Part shown: positions 46,523 to 57,400 of the stretch, piece by piece
How positions within the stretch are numbered: the first letter of the stretch is position 1
Layout: every line of letters begins with the position of its first letter
Assembly (NCBI RefSeq): GCF_025061645.1
Contig: NZ_JANYMP010000025.1
Coordinates: 93,360-157,359, forward strand
Direction of reading: 5' to 3'
Source of the DNA: Umezawaea endophytica
Lineage (GTDB): Bacteria > Actinomycetota > Actinomycetes > Mycobacteriales > Pseudonocardiaceae
DNA length: 64,000 nucleotides
Position numbers and translations under genes: made by a program
Notes under the pieces: generated by a model
Told to the model about the DNA's origin: nothing
What the model saw: only the letters and a program-made list of their open reading frames with translations
Databases searched by the model: none

Positions 46523-47211
46523 GACCCGAGGATGGCGGCCAGCACGGCCTCGGTGTCGGACAGATCGGCGAGCACGGCCCGCGCGCCCGCCGCCTCCAGT
46601 TCCTCGACGGTGAAGCGGCCCGTGGCCACGCCGATCCCGATGGCGCCGTGGTGCGTCGCGGCGGTGATGTCGTGCGGTGTGTCGCCCAGGACGACGACCG
46701 AGTCGACGGGGAAGTCGTGGCCGTGCTTCTCGGTGGCCAGGCGGATCGCCTCGACGACCAGGGCCTCGCGCTGGTCCGAGATGGAGCCGTAGCCGCCGAT
46801 GTCGAGGTCGACGTGCGAGTCGAGGCCGTACGCCGCGAGCTTGTGCCTGGCGATCTCCACCAGGTTGCCGGTGACGACGCTCTGCACCACGTCCTCCCTG
46901 CGCGCCAACGCCTCCAGCACCTCCGCCGCGCCCGCGAGCGCCTGGCCGCGGGTGGCGAGGAGCGGGTGCTCGCGCTCGGCCACGGCGACGAGCTCGCGGT
47001 GCAGGGCGGCGATCAGCTCGTCCGTGGCTTCGAGGTCGTGCAGCGTCAGGAGTTCGCGGGAGATCGCCATCTCGGTGCGACCGGGGAAGCTCGGGACGTG
47101 GCGCAGCCGCACACCGGTCGCGGCGTGCAGCGCGACCTGGTACCAGGTGTGGCCGAGCCCCATGGCGTTGATGAGGGTCTGGTCGATGTCCCACAGCACC
47201 AGCGTTTTCAC
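46519..47211 (-). CDS. HAD-superfamily hydrolase (phosphoglycolate-phosphatase-like)
   Basis: A 230-residue HAD phosphatase with motif I WDIDQTLINAMG (nucleophile Asp near residue 8), motif II in VVTGNLVEIARHKL, and motif IV in VVVLGDTPHDITAA. It probably dephosphorylates a small sugar phosphate. Note that motif I is DIDQT rather than the usual DxDGT. The gene starts at GTG 47211, two bases after the stop of the preceding membrane-protein gene, and overlaps the methyltransferase start, so the three form one operon. Confidence 0.9.
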   Translation of the reverse strand: MKTLVLWDIDQTLINAMGLGHTWYQVALHAATGVRLRHVPSFPGRTEMAISRELLTLHDLEATDELIAALHRELVAVAEREHPLLATRGQALAGAAEVLEALARREDVVQSVVTGNLVEIARHKLAAYGLDSHVDLDIGGYGSISDQREALVVEAIRLATEKHGHDFPVDSVVVLGDTPHDITAATHHGAIGIGVATGRFTVEELEAAGARAVLADLSDTEAVLAAILGS

Positions 47212-47213
47212 GC

Positions 47214-48170
47214 TCACCCCCGGAGTGGCTTGACGGAGTCGACCATGGCCTGGAGATCGGCGTCGGGGACCGGCTTCGGCGCGCTCGCGGGCCCGCCCTC
47301 CAGGTCGCCGTTCGTCATGAACAGGTGCAGACCGTTGTCGCCCCGCAGCACGAGGACCTTGATGGCGCCCTTCGACGCCAGGCACTCGTTGCCGGTCGTG
47401 GTGATCACCGAGTCGACCTGGACGCCCGTCACCTTCGTGCCGGGGACCGTCACGTCGCGCGGTTCGCCGACCGCGACGGTGGCGGTCCCGGACTTGTAGT
47501 ACTGGGCCGACAGCTTCGCGGCGACGTCCTTCGCCAGCGCGCCCGCGTCGTCCTGCTTCACGACGGCGCCGCCGGTGTTGCCGCGGTTGTACCCCTTGCC
47601 GCCGCAGTCGTACTCGCCGTACGTCGCGACGCCGGTCAGCCTCAGGTCCGGCAGGCCCTCGACCAGACCGGTCGCCTTCGAGGCCTTCCACGCCTCCGGG
47701 GTGTCGTAGCTGTACGACAGCGCGGGCACGGGCAGGCACGTCCACCCGGTCGCGTGCGGCTCGCACGTCTGGGCGGCCTTGGAGGACGAGGTGGGCGCGC
47801 TCGACGTCGGGGGAGCGGACTTCGACGTGGACGTGGTCACGGCCTGGTCGTCGGACTCCCTGGTGAGGAAGTACGTCGTCGCGCCACCCGCGGCCAGCAC
47901 GAGCACGACGACGGCGACGATGATCGGCCACCGGGGGCGCTTCGGTTGCTCGGGCGGGCCGCCGGAGTACACGCCGAGCCCGCCGTACTGCGACTGCTGC
48001 GCCGGGAAGCCGCCGGTCGGCGGGTACTGGGGTTGCTGGGCCGGGAAGTCACCGGTCGGCGGGTACTGGGGTTGCTGCGCGGGGAAACCGCCGGTCGGCG
48101 GGTACTGGGGCTGACCCCAGCCACCCTGCTGGCCTCCCCAACCGCCCTGCCCGTCCCCTGGATGAGTCAC
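47214..48170 (-). CDS. Proline-rich single-span membrane protein with repeats
   Basis: A 318-residue protein. The N-terminus (1-70) is Gly/Gln/Pro-rich and includes three tandem 13-residue repeats of QPQYPPTGGFPAQ. One transmembrane helix follows (WPIIVAVVVLVLAAGGATTY), then a Ser/Thr-rich linker and an extracytoplasmic domain of about 190 residues with cysteines in QTCEPHATGWTCLPVP, YDCGGKG and NECLASKG. The outer domain shape resembles other actinobacterial proline-rich anchored proteins of unknown function in this window (11286, 50573). It begins an operon with the HAD phosphatase. Confidence 0.85.
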   Translation of the reverse strand: MTHPGDGQGGWGGQQGGWGQPQYPPTGGFPAQQPQYPPTGDFPAQQPQYPPTGGFPAQQSQYGGLGVYSGGPPEQPKRPRWPIIVAVVVLVLAAGGATTYFLTRESDDQAVTTSTSKSAPPTSSAPTSSSKAAQTCEPHATGWTCLPVPALSYSYDTPEAWKASKATGLVEGLPDLRLTGVATYGEYDCGGKGYNRGNTGGAVVKQDDAGALAKDVAAKLSAQYYKSGTATVAVGEPRDVTVPGTKVTGVQVDSVITTTGNECLASKGAIKVLVLRGDNGLHLFMTNGDLEGGPASAPKPVPDADLQAMVDSVKPLRG

Positions 48171-48243
48171 GTCCCGAACCTACCTTGCGGCACCGACAGC
48201 CACGGAATTCATCCCGCGTTGACTTCGGTGGGCGCCACCACCC

Positions 48244-48651
48244 CTACCCGGCCAGGAAGCTGAACCGGACCCTGCGGACGGGGTTGTCGACGTTCGTGTC
48301 GACGAGGCAGATCGACTGCCAGGTGCCGAGCGCCAGCACACCGCCGAGCACCGGGATCGTCGCGAACGGCGGCACCAGCGCGGGCAGCACGTGGTCGCGG
48401 CCGTGGCCGGGGCTGCCGTGCCGGTGCCGCCAGCGGCCGTCCGCGGGGAGGATCTGCCGCAACGCCGCCAGCAGGTCGTCGTCGCTGCCCGCCCCGGTCT
48501 CCAGCACGGCCAGGCCCGCGGTCGCGTGCGGCACCCACACGTGCAGCAGGCCGTCGCCGTCCACGTCCGCGAGGAACCGCTCGGCCGCGCTGGTCAGGTC
48601 GTGCACGACCTCGTCCGACCCGGTCCTGATCTCGATCTCTTCGCTGCGCAC
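48244..48651 (-). CDS. YjbQ family protein (UPF0047)
   Basis: A 135-residue protein of the YjbQ family: [41 protein letters not shown], and the C-terminal [28 protein letters not shown]. Family members have weak thiamine-phosphate-synthase activity in vitro. GTG 48651 begins the conserved part; upstream in-frame sequence is not homologous. It is divergent from the SDR gene across 58 bp. Confidence 0.92.
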   Translation of the reverse strand: MRSEEIEIRTGSDEVVHDLTSAAERFLADVDGDGLLHVWVPHATAGLAVLETGAGSDDDLLAALRQILPADGRWRHRHGSPGHGRDHVLPALVPPFATIPVLGGVLALGTWQSICLVDTNVDNPVRRVRFSFLAG

Positions 48652-48709
48652 CCGTCCACGGTAGGGAACTCGGGTGCGGTGGGCACTTCCGTGGGGCACG
48701 ATCGCCCGC

Positions 48710-49486
48710 ATGATCCACACCGCCGTCGTCACCGGGGCGAACCAGGGCATCGGGGCCGCCACCGCGAAAGCGCTGGCCAAGCAGGGCGTGAACGTCCTCA
48801 TCGGGTTCCTGCGCTTCGAGCCGGAACCCGACCCGAGCGTCCCCGAGGCCTACTTCACCAGCCGCGGCTCCGGCGCCGACGAGGTCGTCGAGGCGATCAC
48901 CGCGCTGGGCGGCCGCGCGCACGCCGTGGAGGCCGACCTGTCCCGGCCGGAGACCGCGGCCGAGTTGTTCGACGAGGCCGAACGGGTCTTCGGGCCCGTC
49001 GACGTGCTGGTCAACAACGCGTCGAGCTGGGTGCAGGACACCTTCCTCACCGAGGACACCGACCAGTTCGGCCGGGTCCAGCACCCGGTCACCGGCGGCA
49101 CGTTCGACGCGCAGTTCGCCGTCGACGCCCGCGCCACGGCCCTGCTGATCGCCGAGTTCGCCCGGCGGCACATCGCCCGCGGCGGCAACTGGGGCCGGAT
49201 CGTCAGCCTCACGTCCGGCGACCCGCTGGGCTTCCCCGGCGAGGTGTCCTACGGCGCGGCCAAGGCGGCGCTGGAGAACTACGCCATGTCCGCCGCCGCC
49301 GAGCTCCAGGGCCACGGCATCACGTCCAACGTCGTGCACCCGCCCGTCACCGACACGGGCTGGATCAACGACGAGGTGCGGGCCCGGTTCAGCGTGGCCG
49401 AGGCGGGCGAGGTGGCCGAGGTCATCGCGTTCCTCTGCTCGGACGCGGCCCAACGGGTGACGCGCAACGTGCTGAGGATGTCGTGA
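48710..49486 (+). CDS. Short-chain dehydrogenase/reductase
   Basis: A 258-residue SDR. The cofactor motif [19 protein letters not shown] is near the N-terminus, NNASS and the active-site Tyr/Lys in [13 protein letters not shown] are in place, and a basic or acidic cofactor-determining region (FLRFEPEPD) suggests atypical cofactor binding. Substrate unknown. ATG 48710 starts the conserved fold. The aminotransferase gene follows 23 bp later. Confidence 0.92.
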   Translation: MIHTAVVTGANQGIGAATAKALAKQGVNVLIGFLRFEPEPDPSVPEAYFTSRGSGADEVVEAITALGGRAHAVEADLSRPETAAELFDEAERVFGPVDVLVNNASSWVQDTFLTEDTDQFGRVQHPVTGGTFDAQFAVDARATALLIAEFARRHIARGGNWGRIVSLTSGDPLGFPGEVSYGAAKAALENYAMSAAAELQGHGITSNVVHPPVTDTGWINDEVRARFSVAEAGEVAEVIAFLCSDAAQRVTRNVLRMS

Positions 49487-49509
49487 GCGGCGTGGGTAGC
49501 GTCGGAGCC

Positions 49510-50517
49510 ATGCGCAGCGCTTTCGGTGGCGAGTTCGACGTCCCGCTCGGGTACCTGAACACCGCGAGCATCGGGATCCCGCCGAAGGCGGTGGCCGACG
49601 CCGTGGGGGAGGCGGTGCGGCGGTGGGCGTCCGGGGCCGACCAGCCGCCGTCGTTCGACGCGGCCGTGGCGACCGGGCGGGAGGCGTTCGGACGGCTGGT
49701 GGGGGCACCGACCGAGCAGGTGGCCATCGGGACGTCGGTGTCGCAGCTCGTGGCGATCGTGGCGGCGAGCCTGCCGAAGGGCTCGCGGGTGCTGACCGTG
49801 CGCGGGGAGTTCACCAGCGTGACGTTCCCGTTCGCCGCGCTCGGCCACGTGGTCACCGAGGTCGGGCCGGACGAGCTGGTGGACGCCGCGAGCGGGCACG
49901 ACCTGGTGGCGGTCAGCGTCGTGCAGTCCGCCGACGGGCGCGTCGCCGACCTCGACGGACTGCGCGCGACGGGCGTCCCGGTGCTGCTGGACGCCACGCA
50001 GGCGCTCGGCTGGCTCCCGCTGGACGTCGGGTGGGCGGACTGGGTGGTCGCCGCGGGCTACAAGTGGCTGCTGTCGCCGCGCGGCTCGGCGTGGCTGGCC
50101 GCGCGGCCCGAGGCGCTCGCGACCGCCGTCCCGGTCACGGCGAACTGGTACGCGGGGGAGGACCCGTGGGCGTCGGTCTACGGGCTGCCGCTCCGGCTGG
50201 CGTCGTCCGCGCGGGCGCTCGACACGTCACCTGTCTGGTTGGCGCACGTCGGTGCGTCCGTCGCCCTTCCGTGGCTGGCGTCACTGGACCTGGCGGCCGT
50301 CCGGGACCACAACATCGGGATCGCGAACGAACTCCTCGCCGGTCTCGACCTGCCCCCGTCGAACTCCGCGATCGTCTCCGTCGACCGGCCCGACGCGCCG
50401 GAACGCCTGGTCGCGGCGGGTGTGAAGGCGAGTGTCCGTGCCGGGAAGGTCCGGCTCGCGTGCCACCTCTACACCACCCGCGACGACGTCGCCCTCGTGC
50501 TCAAAGCGCTGTCGTGA
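49510..50517 (+). CDS. Class V aminotransferase family PLP enzyme
   Basis: A 335-residue PLP enzyme with the fold of the cysteine-desulfurase/kynureninase family. It starts [20 protein letters not shown], has [13 protein letters not shown] with the PLP-binding Asp, and the Schiff-base Lys in [12 protein letters not shown]. It lacks a catalytic-Cys loop typical of desulfurases, so an aminotransferase or lyase role is more likely. ATG 49510 is preferred. It is the second gene after the SDR and likely co-transcribed. Confidence 0.88.
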   Translation: MRSAFGGEFDVPLGYLNTASIGIPPKAVADAVGEAVRRWASGADQPPSFDAAVATGREAFGRLVGAPTEQVAIGTSVSQLVAIVAASLPKGSRVLTVRGEFTSVTFPFAALGHVVTEVGPDELVDAASGHDLVAVSVVQSADGRVADLDGLRATGVPVLLDATQALGWLPLDVGWADWVVAAGYKWLLSPRGSAWLAARPEALATAVPVTANWYAGEDPWASVYGLPLRLASSARALDTSPVWLAHVGASVALPWLASLDLAAVRDHNIGIANELLAGLDLPPSNSAIVSVDRPDAPERLVAAGVKASVRAGKVRLACHLYTTRDDVALVLKALS

Positions 50518-50572
50518 CCGTCGTCGGATACCGTTTCGTCCTGTGTCGGCCCCCAAGGAGTCACCCGAAGAG

Positions 50573-51313
50573 GTGACGCAGCAGCTTCCCCGGATTCACC
50601 CTCCAGGGGTGACGGACACCGCTCCGCTGTGGCGTTCGGAGATCGGCAAGCTGGACTCGCTGATGACCACGAACGTCATCGGCACCCAGCCCCCGCCGCC
50701 ACCGCGGCCACCCGCCCAGCGCGCACTGCCGGTGAAGGCGCTCGGCCTGGTCGCCGTCGCGCTGGCGGCCGCGCTGGTGTGGCTGCTGATCGACGCCATG
50801 GGCAGCGAGAACAAGACGACCCCCGCCGCGACCACGTCCACCGCGCCGAAGGGCGAGTTCGAGTTCGCCAAGTCCGAGCAGGTCCCGGTACCCCTGAAGG
50901 TGACCGGGTGCGCCGAGCACGCCTACGGCGCGACCAAGGAGTTCCTCACCTCGAACCCGTGCGAGAAGCTGGTCCGCCAGCTCTACACGACCACCCTGGA
51001 CGACGGCCGCACCGCGTACACCTCGGTGTCCGTGGTGACCCTGCGCAACACCCAGGACGCGGCCAAGTTCAAGGAGCTGACCAGCACCGACGGCACGGGC
51101 AACGTGAACGACCTGGTCCGCGAGGGCGCGGCGAAGGTGCCCGAGCTGAAGACCCTCGCGTCCGGCGGCTTCGCCTCGAAGCTCCAGGACCGCGAGGTCG
51201 TCATCGTCGAGTCGGACACCGTCAAGCACGGGCCGGACGAGGCCGAGCACAACAAGCTCATGAAGCGGATCAGCACGGACGCCTTCCGCCTCGCCGCCGA
51301 ACTCGCGGGCTAG
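50573..51313 (+). CDS. Single-span membrane protein of unknown function
   Basis: A 246-residue protein with a short Pro-rich cytosolic part (IGTQPPPPPRPPAQRALPVK), one transmembrane helix (ALGLVAVALAAALVWLLI) and an extracytoplasmic domain of about 150 residues with two cysteines (VTGCAEHAYG, SNPCEKLVRQLYTTTLDDGR). The outer domain looks like those of actinobacterial surface proteins of unknown role. The start is GTG 50573 or GTG 50543; AAGGAG lies between them. Independent of the upstream enzyme genes. Confidence 0.78.
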   Translation: MTQQLPRIHPPGVTDTAPLWRSEIGKLDSLMTTNVIGTQPPPPPRPPAQRALPVKALGLVAVALAAALVWLLIDAMGSENKTTPAATTSTAPKGEFEFAKSEQVPVPLKVTGCAEHAYGATKEFLTSNPCEKLVRQLYTTTLDDGRTAYTSVSVVTLRNTQDAAKFKELTSTDGTGNVNDLVREGAAKVPELKTLASGGFASKLQDREVVIVESDTVKHGPDEAEHNKLMKRISTDAFRLAAELAG

Positions 51314-51317
51314 CGCG

Positions 51318-51809
51318 CTAGCCGACCGCGGTGCCGGGCATCGCCAGACCGGCGGGCAGCAGGCCCGCGGTCTTGCGCCACCGGGTCGCCCGCACGGCGC
51401 AGCCGGTCAGCGCGTCCAGCGCGGTGCGCCGCAGGTCGGCGTCCTCGGTCCGCTCCAGCACCCCGCGCCACGCGACGCACGCGTCGATCTCCACCGCGAC
51501 CATCGCGGCGATGGCCGACGTCGCGTCGGTCACCGGCGCGGGCGGCAGGTAGGCGGGCGCGGGCGGCACCGGCTCGGCCGACGCGTCGCGCAGCAGCCGC
51601 TCGGTCGCGTCCCGCCGGGCCCGGTGCGCCGCCGCGCCCTCCGCGGTCCTCGGCCCCTGCTCCACGAACGCGGTGACCAGGCCGTAGGTCCACACGGCGG
51701 CGTGCTCGGCCGCCAGCGCGTCCTGCACGGCCTGCACGGCGTCCCCGGTGGGCTTCCCGCCGGACGGGGCGATGGCCGACGAGGGCTGGCCCATGGCCGA
51801 ACGGTTCAC
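51318..51809 (-). CDS. Ferritin-like domain protein (DUF4439)
   Basis: A 163-residue mainly helical protein: AVQDALAAEHAAVWTYGLVTAFV carries Glu/His and Tyr typical of the ferritin-like DUF4439 family, and a second helix pair AAMVAVEIDACVAWRGVLER follows. Metal binding is plausible but not shown. GTG 51809 overlaps the stop of the upstream lipoprotein gene (GTGA), so the two form a coupled pair, a common arrangement upstream of rimP in actinobacteria. Confidence 0.8.
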   Translation of the reverse strand: MNRSAMGQPSSAIAPSGGKPTGDAVQAVQDALAAEHAAVWTYGLVTAFVEQGPRTAEGAAAHRARRDATERLLRDASAEPVPPAPAYLPPAPVTDATSAIAAMVAVEIDACVAWRGVLERTEDADLRRTALDALTGCAVRATRWRKTAGLLPAGLAMPGTAVG

Positions 51810-52261
51810 GACATGACCTCCACCAGGCTGGCGCAGCCCGCGACGACGGACCCGAGCAGACCCGCCCGGTGTGGGGGCACGGTCGCCAACAGTTCCGTGC
51901 CCGCCTTCTGAGCGGCTTGCAGCGCTTCCACGACCTGCTCCGGCGTGCCGCTCGACGGCGGGGGCGCGGCGGACGTGCCGGGAGGGGCGGAGGCGGACGA
52001 CGACGGGCCGCTGGGCCGGGCGCGGTCCACCTCGGCCTGGATGAGCTTCGCGTGCTCGGTGCGGGCCGCGGCCACCTCTTCGAGCCCCGCGGCCGTCGCC
52101 AGGGCCGCGTCCGCGCGCGCTTGGACCGCCAAGTCGGCTAACGGGTCGGGCGGCAGGGGAGCGGGCGGCGGTGTGGTGCACGCGACTGCCAACGGCGCGG
52201 AAGCTGCGGCGAGCAGCACCCGGCGTCGGCTGAGCAGCGGACCACGGGATTCGGCGATCAC
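51806..52261 (-). CDS. Tat/lipoprotein-type exported protein of unknown function
   Basis: A 151-residue protein. The N-terminus LLSRRRVLLAAASAPLAVAC combines an arginine pair with a lipobox ending in Cys, so it is likely exported (perhaps by Tat) and lipid-anchored. The mature part is Ala-rich and helical with a Pro/Ser linker. GTG 52261 is the likely start; a longer frame adds non-signal-like residues. It is translationally coupled to the ferritin-like gene and divergent from rimP. Confidence 0.7.
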   Translation of the reverse strand: MIAESRGPLLSRRRVLLAAASAPLAVACTTPPPAPLPPDPLADLAVQARADAALATAAGLEEVAAARTEHAKLIQAEVDRARPSGPSSSASAPPGTSAAPPPSSGTPEQVVEALQAAQKAGTELLATVPPHRAGLLGSVVAGCASLVEVMS

Positions 52262-52411
52262 GTCTAGCGATCCTGCCAGAGACGCCGTGATCGGCGGTGG
52301 CCGTGGAAGGTCTCCGAACGAGATAGTCTGGGCGACCACGACCGGCGAGTGCAGCGTCGGCCGGGGTTCCCATGCCCGTGTACTGCACCTGAGACTTGTG
52401 GGAGTAACCAA

Positions 52412-52987
52412 ATGTCCAGCCCGCCGCGCGGAGACCTCGCCGCGCAGCTAGAACCCGTCGTGCAGGAGGCGGTCGCGGCCATCGGCTTCGACCTCGAACT
52501 GCTCGACGTGCATCAGGCTGGGCGTCGCAGGCTGGTCAAGGTGGTCGTTGACGCCGAGCACGGCATCGGACTGGACGAGGTGGCCCAGGCCAGCCGCGCC
52601 GTCGCCGCCGCCCTCGACGAAGTCGACCACCTGATGGCAGGTCCGTACACGCTCGAAGTCACGTCGCCAGGCGCCGACCGCCCGTTGACGAAGCCCCGCC
52701 ACTGGCGGCGGGCGAAGCTCCGGCTCGTCAAGGTCAAGCAGCCCGACTCGGTCGAGTGGTTCGGCCGCGTCGGCCAGTCCGACGACGACGGCGTCGTGCT
52801 GCTGGTCAAGGGCGAGCTGCGCCGCGTCGAGTACCGCACGATCGAGCGCGCCGTCGTGGAGATCGAGTTCAAGCCCGCACCCGTCGCCGAGCTGTCCCTC
52901 CTCGAACCGGGGCAGCACGACGGCGGCAGCGACGACACCGCCAACGACCCCGCAGGACCGACTACACCGAAGGAGGAGTCGAGGTGA
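52412..52987 (+). CDS. rimP: Ribosome maturation factor RimP
   Basis: A 191-residue protein needed for 30S subunit maturation. The N-terminal domain has [22 protein letters not shown] and the conserved [20 protein letters not shown]; the C-terminal Sm-like domain follows with a variable acidic tail. ATG 52412 has GGAG eight bases before it. Its stop overlaps the start of nusA, beginning the conserved translation-factor operon. Confidence 0.95.
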   Translation: MSSPPRGDLAAQLEPVVQEAVAAIGFDLELLDVHQAGRRRLVKVVVDAEHGIGLDEVAQASRAVAAALDEVDHLMAGPYTLEVTSPGADRPLTKPRHWRRAKLRLVKVKQPDSVEWFGRVGQSDDDGVVLLVKGELRRVEYRTIERAVVEIEFKPAPVAELSLLEPGQHDGGSDDTANDPAGPTTPKEESR

Positions 52988-54006
52988 ACGTCGACATCGC
53001 TGCTCTCCGCGCGATCGAACGGGACAAGGACATCCCCTTCGAGGTCGTGCTGGAAGCCATCGAGACCGCGCTCCTGACGGCCTACAAGCACACCGAGGGC
53101 CACCACGCCCACTCGCGCGTGGAGATCGACAAGAAGACCGGCGCGGTCCGCGTGCTGGCCCAGGACCTCGCTCCCGACGGCACCGTCGCCGAGGAGTGGG
53201 ACGACACCCCGGAGGGCTTCGGCCGGATCGCCGCGACCACGGCCCGGCAGGTCATCCTCCAGCGCCTGCGCGACGCCGAGCACGAGCGCACCTTCGGCGA
53301 GTTCTCCGCGAAGGAGGGCGAGATCATCGGCGGCGTCGTCCAGCGCGACGCGCGGGCCAACGCCCGCGGCATGGTCGTCGTCCAGGTGGGGGACACCGAG
53401 GGCGTGCTGCCGCCCGCCGAGCAGGTGTCCGGCGAGACCTACGAGCACGGCGCACGGCTCAAGTGCTACGTCGTCGGCGTCTCGCGCGGCGCGCGCGGCC
53501 CGCAGATCACCCTGTCCCGGACGCACCCGAACCTCGTGCGCAGGCTGTTCGCGCTGGAGGTCCCGGAGATCGCGGACGGCACCGTGGAGATCCCCGCGGT
53601 GGCACGTGAGGCGGGTCACCGTTCGAAGATCGCGGTGAAGTCGACGGTGTCCGGAGTCAACGCCAAGGGCGCCTGCATCGGGCCCATGGGAGCGCGCGTC
53701 CGCAACGTCATGAGCGAGCTGGCCGGTGAGAAGATCGACATCATCGACCACTCGGACGACCCGGCCACCTTCGTCGGGAATGCCTTGTCACCGGCCAAGG
53801 TTGTGTCTGTCACGGTGCTCGACGAACGCGCCAAGACGGCGCGCGTCGTGGTGCCGGACTTCCAGTTGTCACTCGCCATCGGCAAGGAAGGTCAGAACGC
53901 GCGGCTCGCCGCGAGGCTGACCGGATGGCGCATCGACATCCGCAGCGATGCGGAAGCGGCGGGTGCCGCACCGGCCGGAGCGACCGCATCCGGTTCGGCT
54001 GAATGA
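52984..54006 (+). CDS. nusA: Transcription termination/antitermination factor NusA
   Basis: A 340-residue NusA: N-terminal RNA-polymerase-binding domain (to about residue 100), S1 domain with [20 protein letters not shown], then two KH domains ([21 protein letters not shown] and [24 protein letters not shown]). It lacks the long C-terminal acidic repeats of E. coli NusA, as usual in actinobacteria. GTG 52984 overlaps the rimP stop. Confidence 0.97.
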   Translation: MNVDIAALRAIERDKDIPFEVVLEAIETALLTAYKHTEGHHAHSRVEIDKKTGAVRVLAQDLAPDGTVAEEWDDTPEGFGRIAATTARQVILQRLRDAEHERTFGEFSAKEGEIIGGVVQRDARANARGMVVVQVGDTEGVLPPAEQVSGETYEHGARLKCYVVGVSRGARGPQITLSRTHPNLVRRLFALEVPEIADGTVEIPAVAREAGHRSKIAVKSTVSGVNAKGACIGPMGARVRNVMSELAGEKIDIIDHSDDPATFVGNALSPAKVVSVTVLDERAKTARVVVPDFQLSLAIGKEGQNARLAARLTGWRIDIRSDAEAAGAAPAGATASGSAE

Positions 54007-54028
54007 GGCGCAGGGGATAGACTACTCA

Positions 54029-54349
54029 GTGGTTGAACGTCGGGGATCGGTTGCAACGCACATCGGCCCAGCTCGTACGTGCATTGGATGCCGCGCTCGG
54101 ACGTCGCCCTCCGAGCTGCTGCGCGTGGTGGTGGCGGACGGGACTCTCGTCCCGGACACCCGCCGCCGGTTGCCGGGTCGGGGCGCTTGGTTGCACCTTG
54201 ATCTCGATTGCCTCACGAACGCCGAACGACGACGAGCGTTCCCCAGGGCCCTCAGGGTCCAGGGGTCGCTCGCCGTCGATCACGTGCGTGATCACGTCGA
54301 GCAGCATGTGAAGACGGTCGTGGGATCGCCCCACGACCAGCAGGAGTAG
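54029..54349 (+). CDS. ylxR: YlxR family RNA-binding protein
   Basis: A 106-residue basic protein with the family signature RTCIGCRARTSPSELLRVVV near the start and GRGAWLHLDLDCLTNAERRRAF later. YlxR proteins bind RNA and sit between nusA and infB throughout Gram-positive bacteria, as here. GTG 54029 is inferred; the precise start is unclear. About 110 bp separate it from infB. Confidence 0.9.
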   Translation: MVERRGSVATHIGPARTCIGCRARTSPSELLRVVVADGTLVPDTRRRLPGRGAWLHLDLDCLTNAERRRAFPRALRVQGSLAVDHVRDHVEQHVKTVVGSPHDQQE

Positions 54350-54458
54350 GGAAGCAGGTCGACCCGTCATGAGTCAGCCGTGAAGCTGAAGACATGAACG
54401 CGCGACGTTAAGACGAGGTCGACGGGACTGCCGCCGGCCTCATCACCAGAGGAGTGCA

Positions 54459-57400
54459 GTGGCAGGGAAGGCCCGTGTGCACGAGCTCGCGAAAGAGCTC
54501 GGCGTCACCAGCAAGGAAGTACTCACGAAGCTCGCCGACCAGGGCGAGTACGTGAAGTCCGCGTCCTCCACGGTCGAGGCCCCGGTGGCCCGCCGTCTGA
54601 GGGACGCCTACTCGAAGACCGATGCGAAGCCGAAGCCGGCAGGCCGTCCCGGCCCGCCGAAGCCCGCGGCCCCCGCGCCGGCCCCGTCCGTCCAGTCGAC
54701 GTCCGACACCAGGTCCGACGCCAAGCCCGCCGTGACCGGTCGCCCCGGTCCGGTCCCCGGCCGTCCAGGCCCGATGCCCGGCCCGAAGCCGCCCGCCCCG
54801 AAGCCCGCGCCGCAGCAGCAGCCCGCTGCCGCTGCCCCCGCGCCCGCTCCGGTCGCCCCCGCGGCCAAGGTCCAGCAGCCCCAGGCCCCGGTGGCTCCCG
54901 CAGCCGCCGCGGCCCCGTCGGCGCCCGCGCCGACCTCGCAGCCGCAGCGCCCCGCCGGTCCCCGTCCGGGCCCGCGCGTCGTGCCGCAGCAGCAACAGCC
55001 CGCACAGCCCGCGGCCCAGCAGAGTCCGTCCGTGGTTCCGCCGAAGCCGCAGTCGCCGAAGCCCGCCGGACCTCGTCCGCCGCGGCCCGGCAACAACCCC
55101 TTCGGTGTCGGCGGTGGCGCTCCCGCGCCGCGTCCGTCCGGCCCGCGTCCCGGCGGCCAGCCCGGTGGTGGCCAGCCCGGTGGCGGCGGCAACCAGGGTG
55201 AGCGCGATGGCGGCGGCGACCGCCGTCCGTCGTCCAAGCCCGGTGACAGCCGTCCGGCCGGTCCCCGTCCCGGCGGTTCCGCCGGTTCCGGTGGCCCGCG
55301 CCCGAACCCCGGCTCGATGCCCCCTCGTCCGAACCCCGGCATGATGCCCGGTCGTCCGGCCCCCGCTCCCCGTCCCGGTGGTAGCGGCGGTCGTCCCGGC
55401 CCCGGTGGCGGCGGTGGCCGTCCCGGTGGCGGTGGCGGCGGTGGCGGTCGTCCCGGCGGCGGTGGCGGCGGTGCCGGTGGCGGCTTCCGCCCCGGTGGCG
55501 GCGGTGGCGGCGGCGGTGGCTTCCGTCCCGGCGGCGCTGGTGGCGGCGGTGGCGGTGGCGGCGGTGGCGGCTTCCGCCCCGGCGGTGGCGGCGGTGCCCC
55601 GGCCGGTGGTGGCGGCGGTTTCCGCGGTCGTCCCGGTGGCGGCGGCGCAGGCCGCGGTGGCACGGCGGGCGCCTTCGGTCGCCCCGGTGGCCCCGCGCGT
55701 CGTGGACGCAAGTCCAAGCGCCAGAAGCGCCAGGAGTACATGGACAACATGCAGGCCCCCTCGGTCGGCGGCGTTCGCCTGCCGAAGGGTTCCGGCGAGG
55801 TCGTCCGACTGCCCCGCGGTGCCTCGCTGACCGACTTCGCCGACAAGATCAACGCCAACCCGGCCTCGCTGGTGCAGGTGCTGTTCCACCTCGGTGAGAT
55901 GGTCACGGCCACGCAGTCCGTGTCGGACGAGATCCTGGAGCTGCTCGGCTCCGAGATGAACTACCAGGTCCAGGTCGTCTCCCCCGAGGAAGAGGACCGC
56001 GACCTGCTGGGCACGTTCGACATCACCTACGGCGACGACGCCGGTGGCGAGGAGGACCTGGTCATCCGACCGCCGGTCGTCACCGTCATGGGTCACGTCG
56101 ACCACGGCAAGACGCGCCTCCTCGACACCATCCGCAAGACGAAGGTGCACGAGGGCGAGGCCGGTGGCATCACGCAGCACATCGGCGCGTACCAGGTGCA
56201 GACCGAGCTCGAGGGCAACGAGCGCCTGATCACCTTCATCGACACCCCCGGTCACGAGGCGTTCACCGCCATGCGTGCCCGTGGCGCGACGTCCACGGAC
56301 ATCGCGGTCATCGTGGTCGCGGCCGACGACGGCGTCATGCCGCAGACGGTCGAGGCGATCAACCACGCCCAGGCGGCGAACGCGCCGATCGTGGTCGCGG
56401 TGAACAAGATCGACAAGGAGGGCGCGAACCCGGACAAGATCCGGCAGCAGCTCACCGAGTACAACCTGGTGGCCGAGGAATACGGTGGCGACACCATGTT
56501 CGTCGACATCTCGGCGAAGCAGGGCATCAACATCGACGGTCTCCTGGAGGCCATCCTGTTGACCGCCGACGCCTCGCTCGACCTGCGGGCCAACCCGGAC
56601 ATGGAAGCTCAGGGCGTCGCCATCGAGGCGCACCTCGACCGCGGCCGCGGCCCGGTGGCGACCGTCCTGGTCCAGCGCGGCACGCTCCGCGTCGGCGACT
56701 CGATCGTCGCCGGTGGCGCCTACGGCCGTGTCCGTCGGATGGTCGACGAGCACAACGTGGACGTCATCGAGGCGACCCCGTCCCGCCCGGTGCAGGTCAT
56801 CGGCCTCACCTCGGTGCCCGGCGCCGGTGACACGTTCCTCGTCGTGGACGAGGACCGGGTCGCCCGCCAGATCGCCGAGCGCCGCCAGGCACGTCAGCGC
56901 AACGCCATGAACGCCTCCAAGCGCAAGCGGGTCAGCCTGGAGGACCTGGACGCGGCTCTGAAGGAGACGAACCAGCTCAACCTGATCATCAAGGGCGACA
57001 ACTCGGGTACCGTCGAGGCACTCGAGGACGCGCTCATGAAGATCGAGGTCGGCGACGACGTCGAGCTGCGGGTCATCCACCGCGGCGTCGGTGGCGTCAC
57101 CGAGGGCGACATCAACCTCGCCATCGCCGACAACGTCATCGTGTTGGGCTTCAACGTCCGTGCGGAGGGCAAGGCCACCGAGCTGGCCAACCGCGAGGGC
57201 ATCGACGTCCGGTACTACACGGTGATCTACCAGGCGATCGACGAGATCGAAGCGGCCCTCAAGGGCATGCTCAAGCCGGAGTACGAAGAGGTCCAGCTCG
57301 GCCGCGCAGAGGTGCGCGACGTGTTCAAGTCCTCCAAGGTCGGCACGATCGCGGGTTGCATGGTCCTCTCGGGCGAGATGCGTCGCAACGCGCGGGCTCG

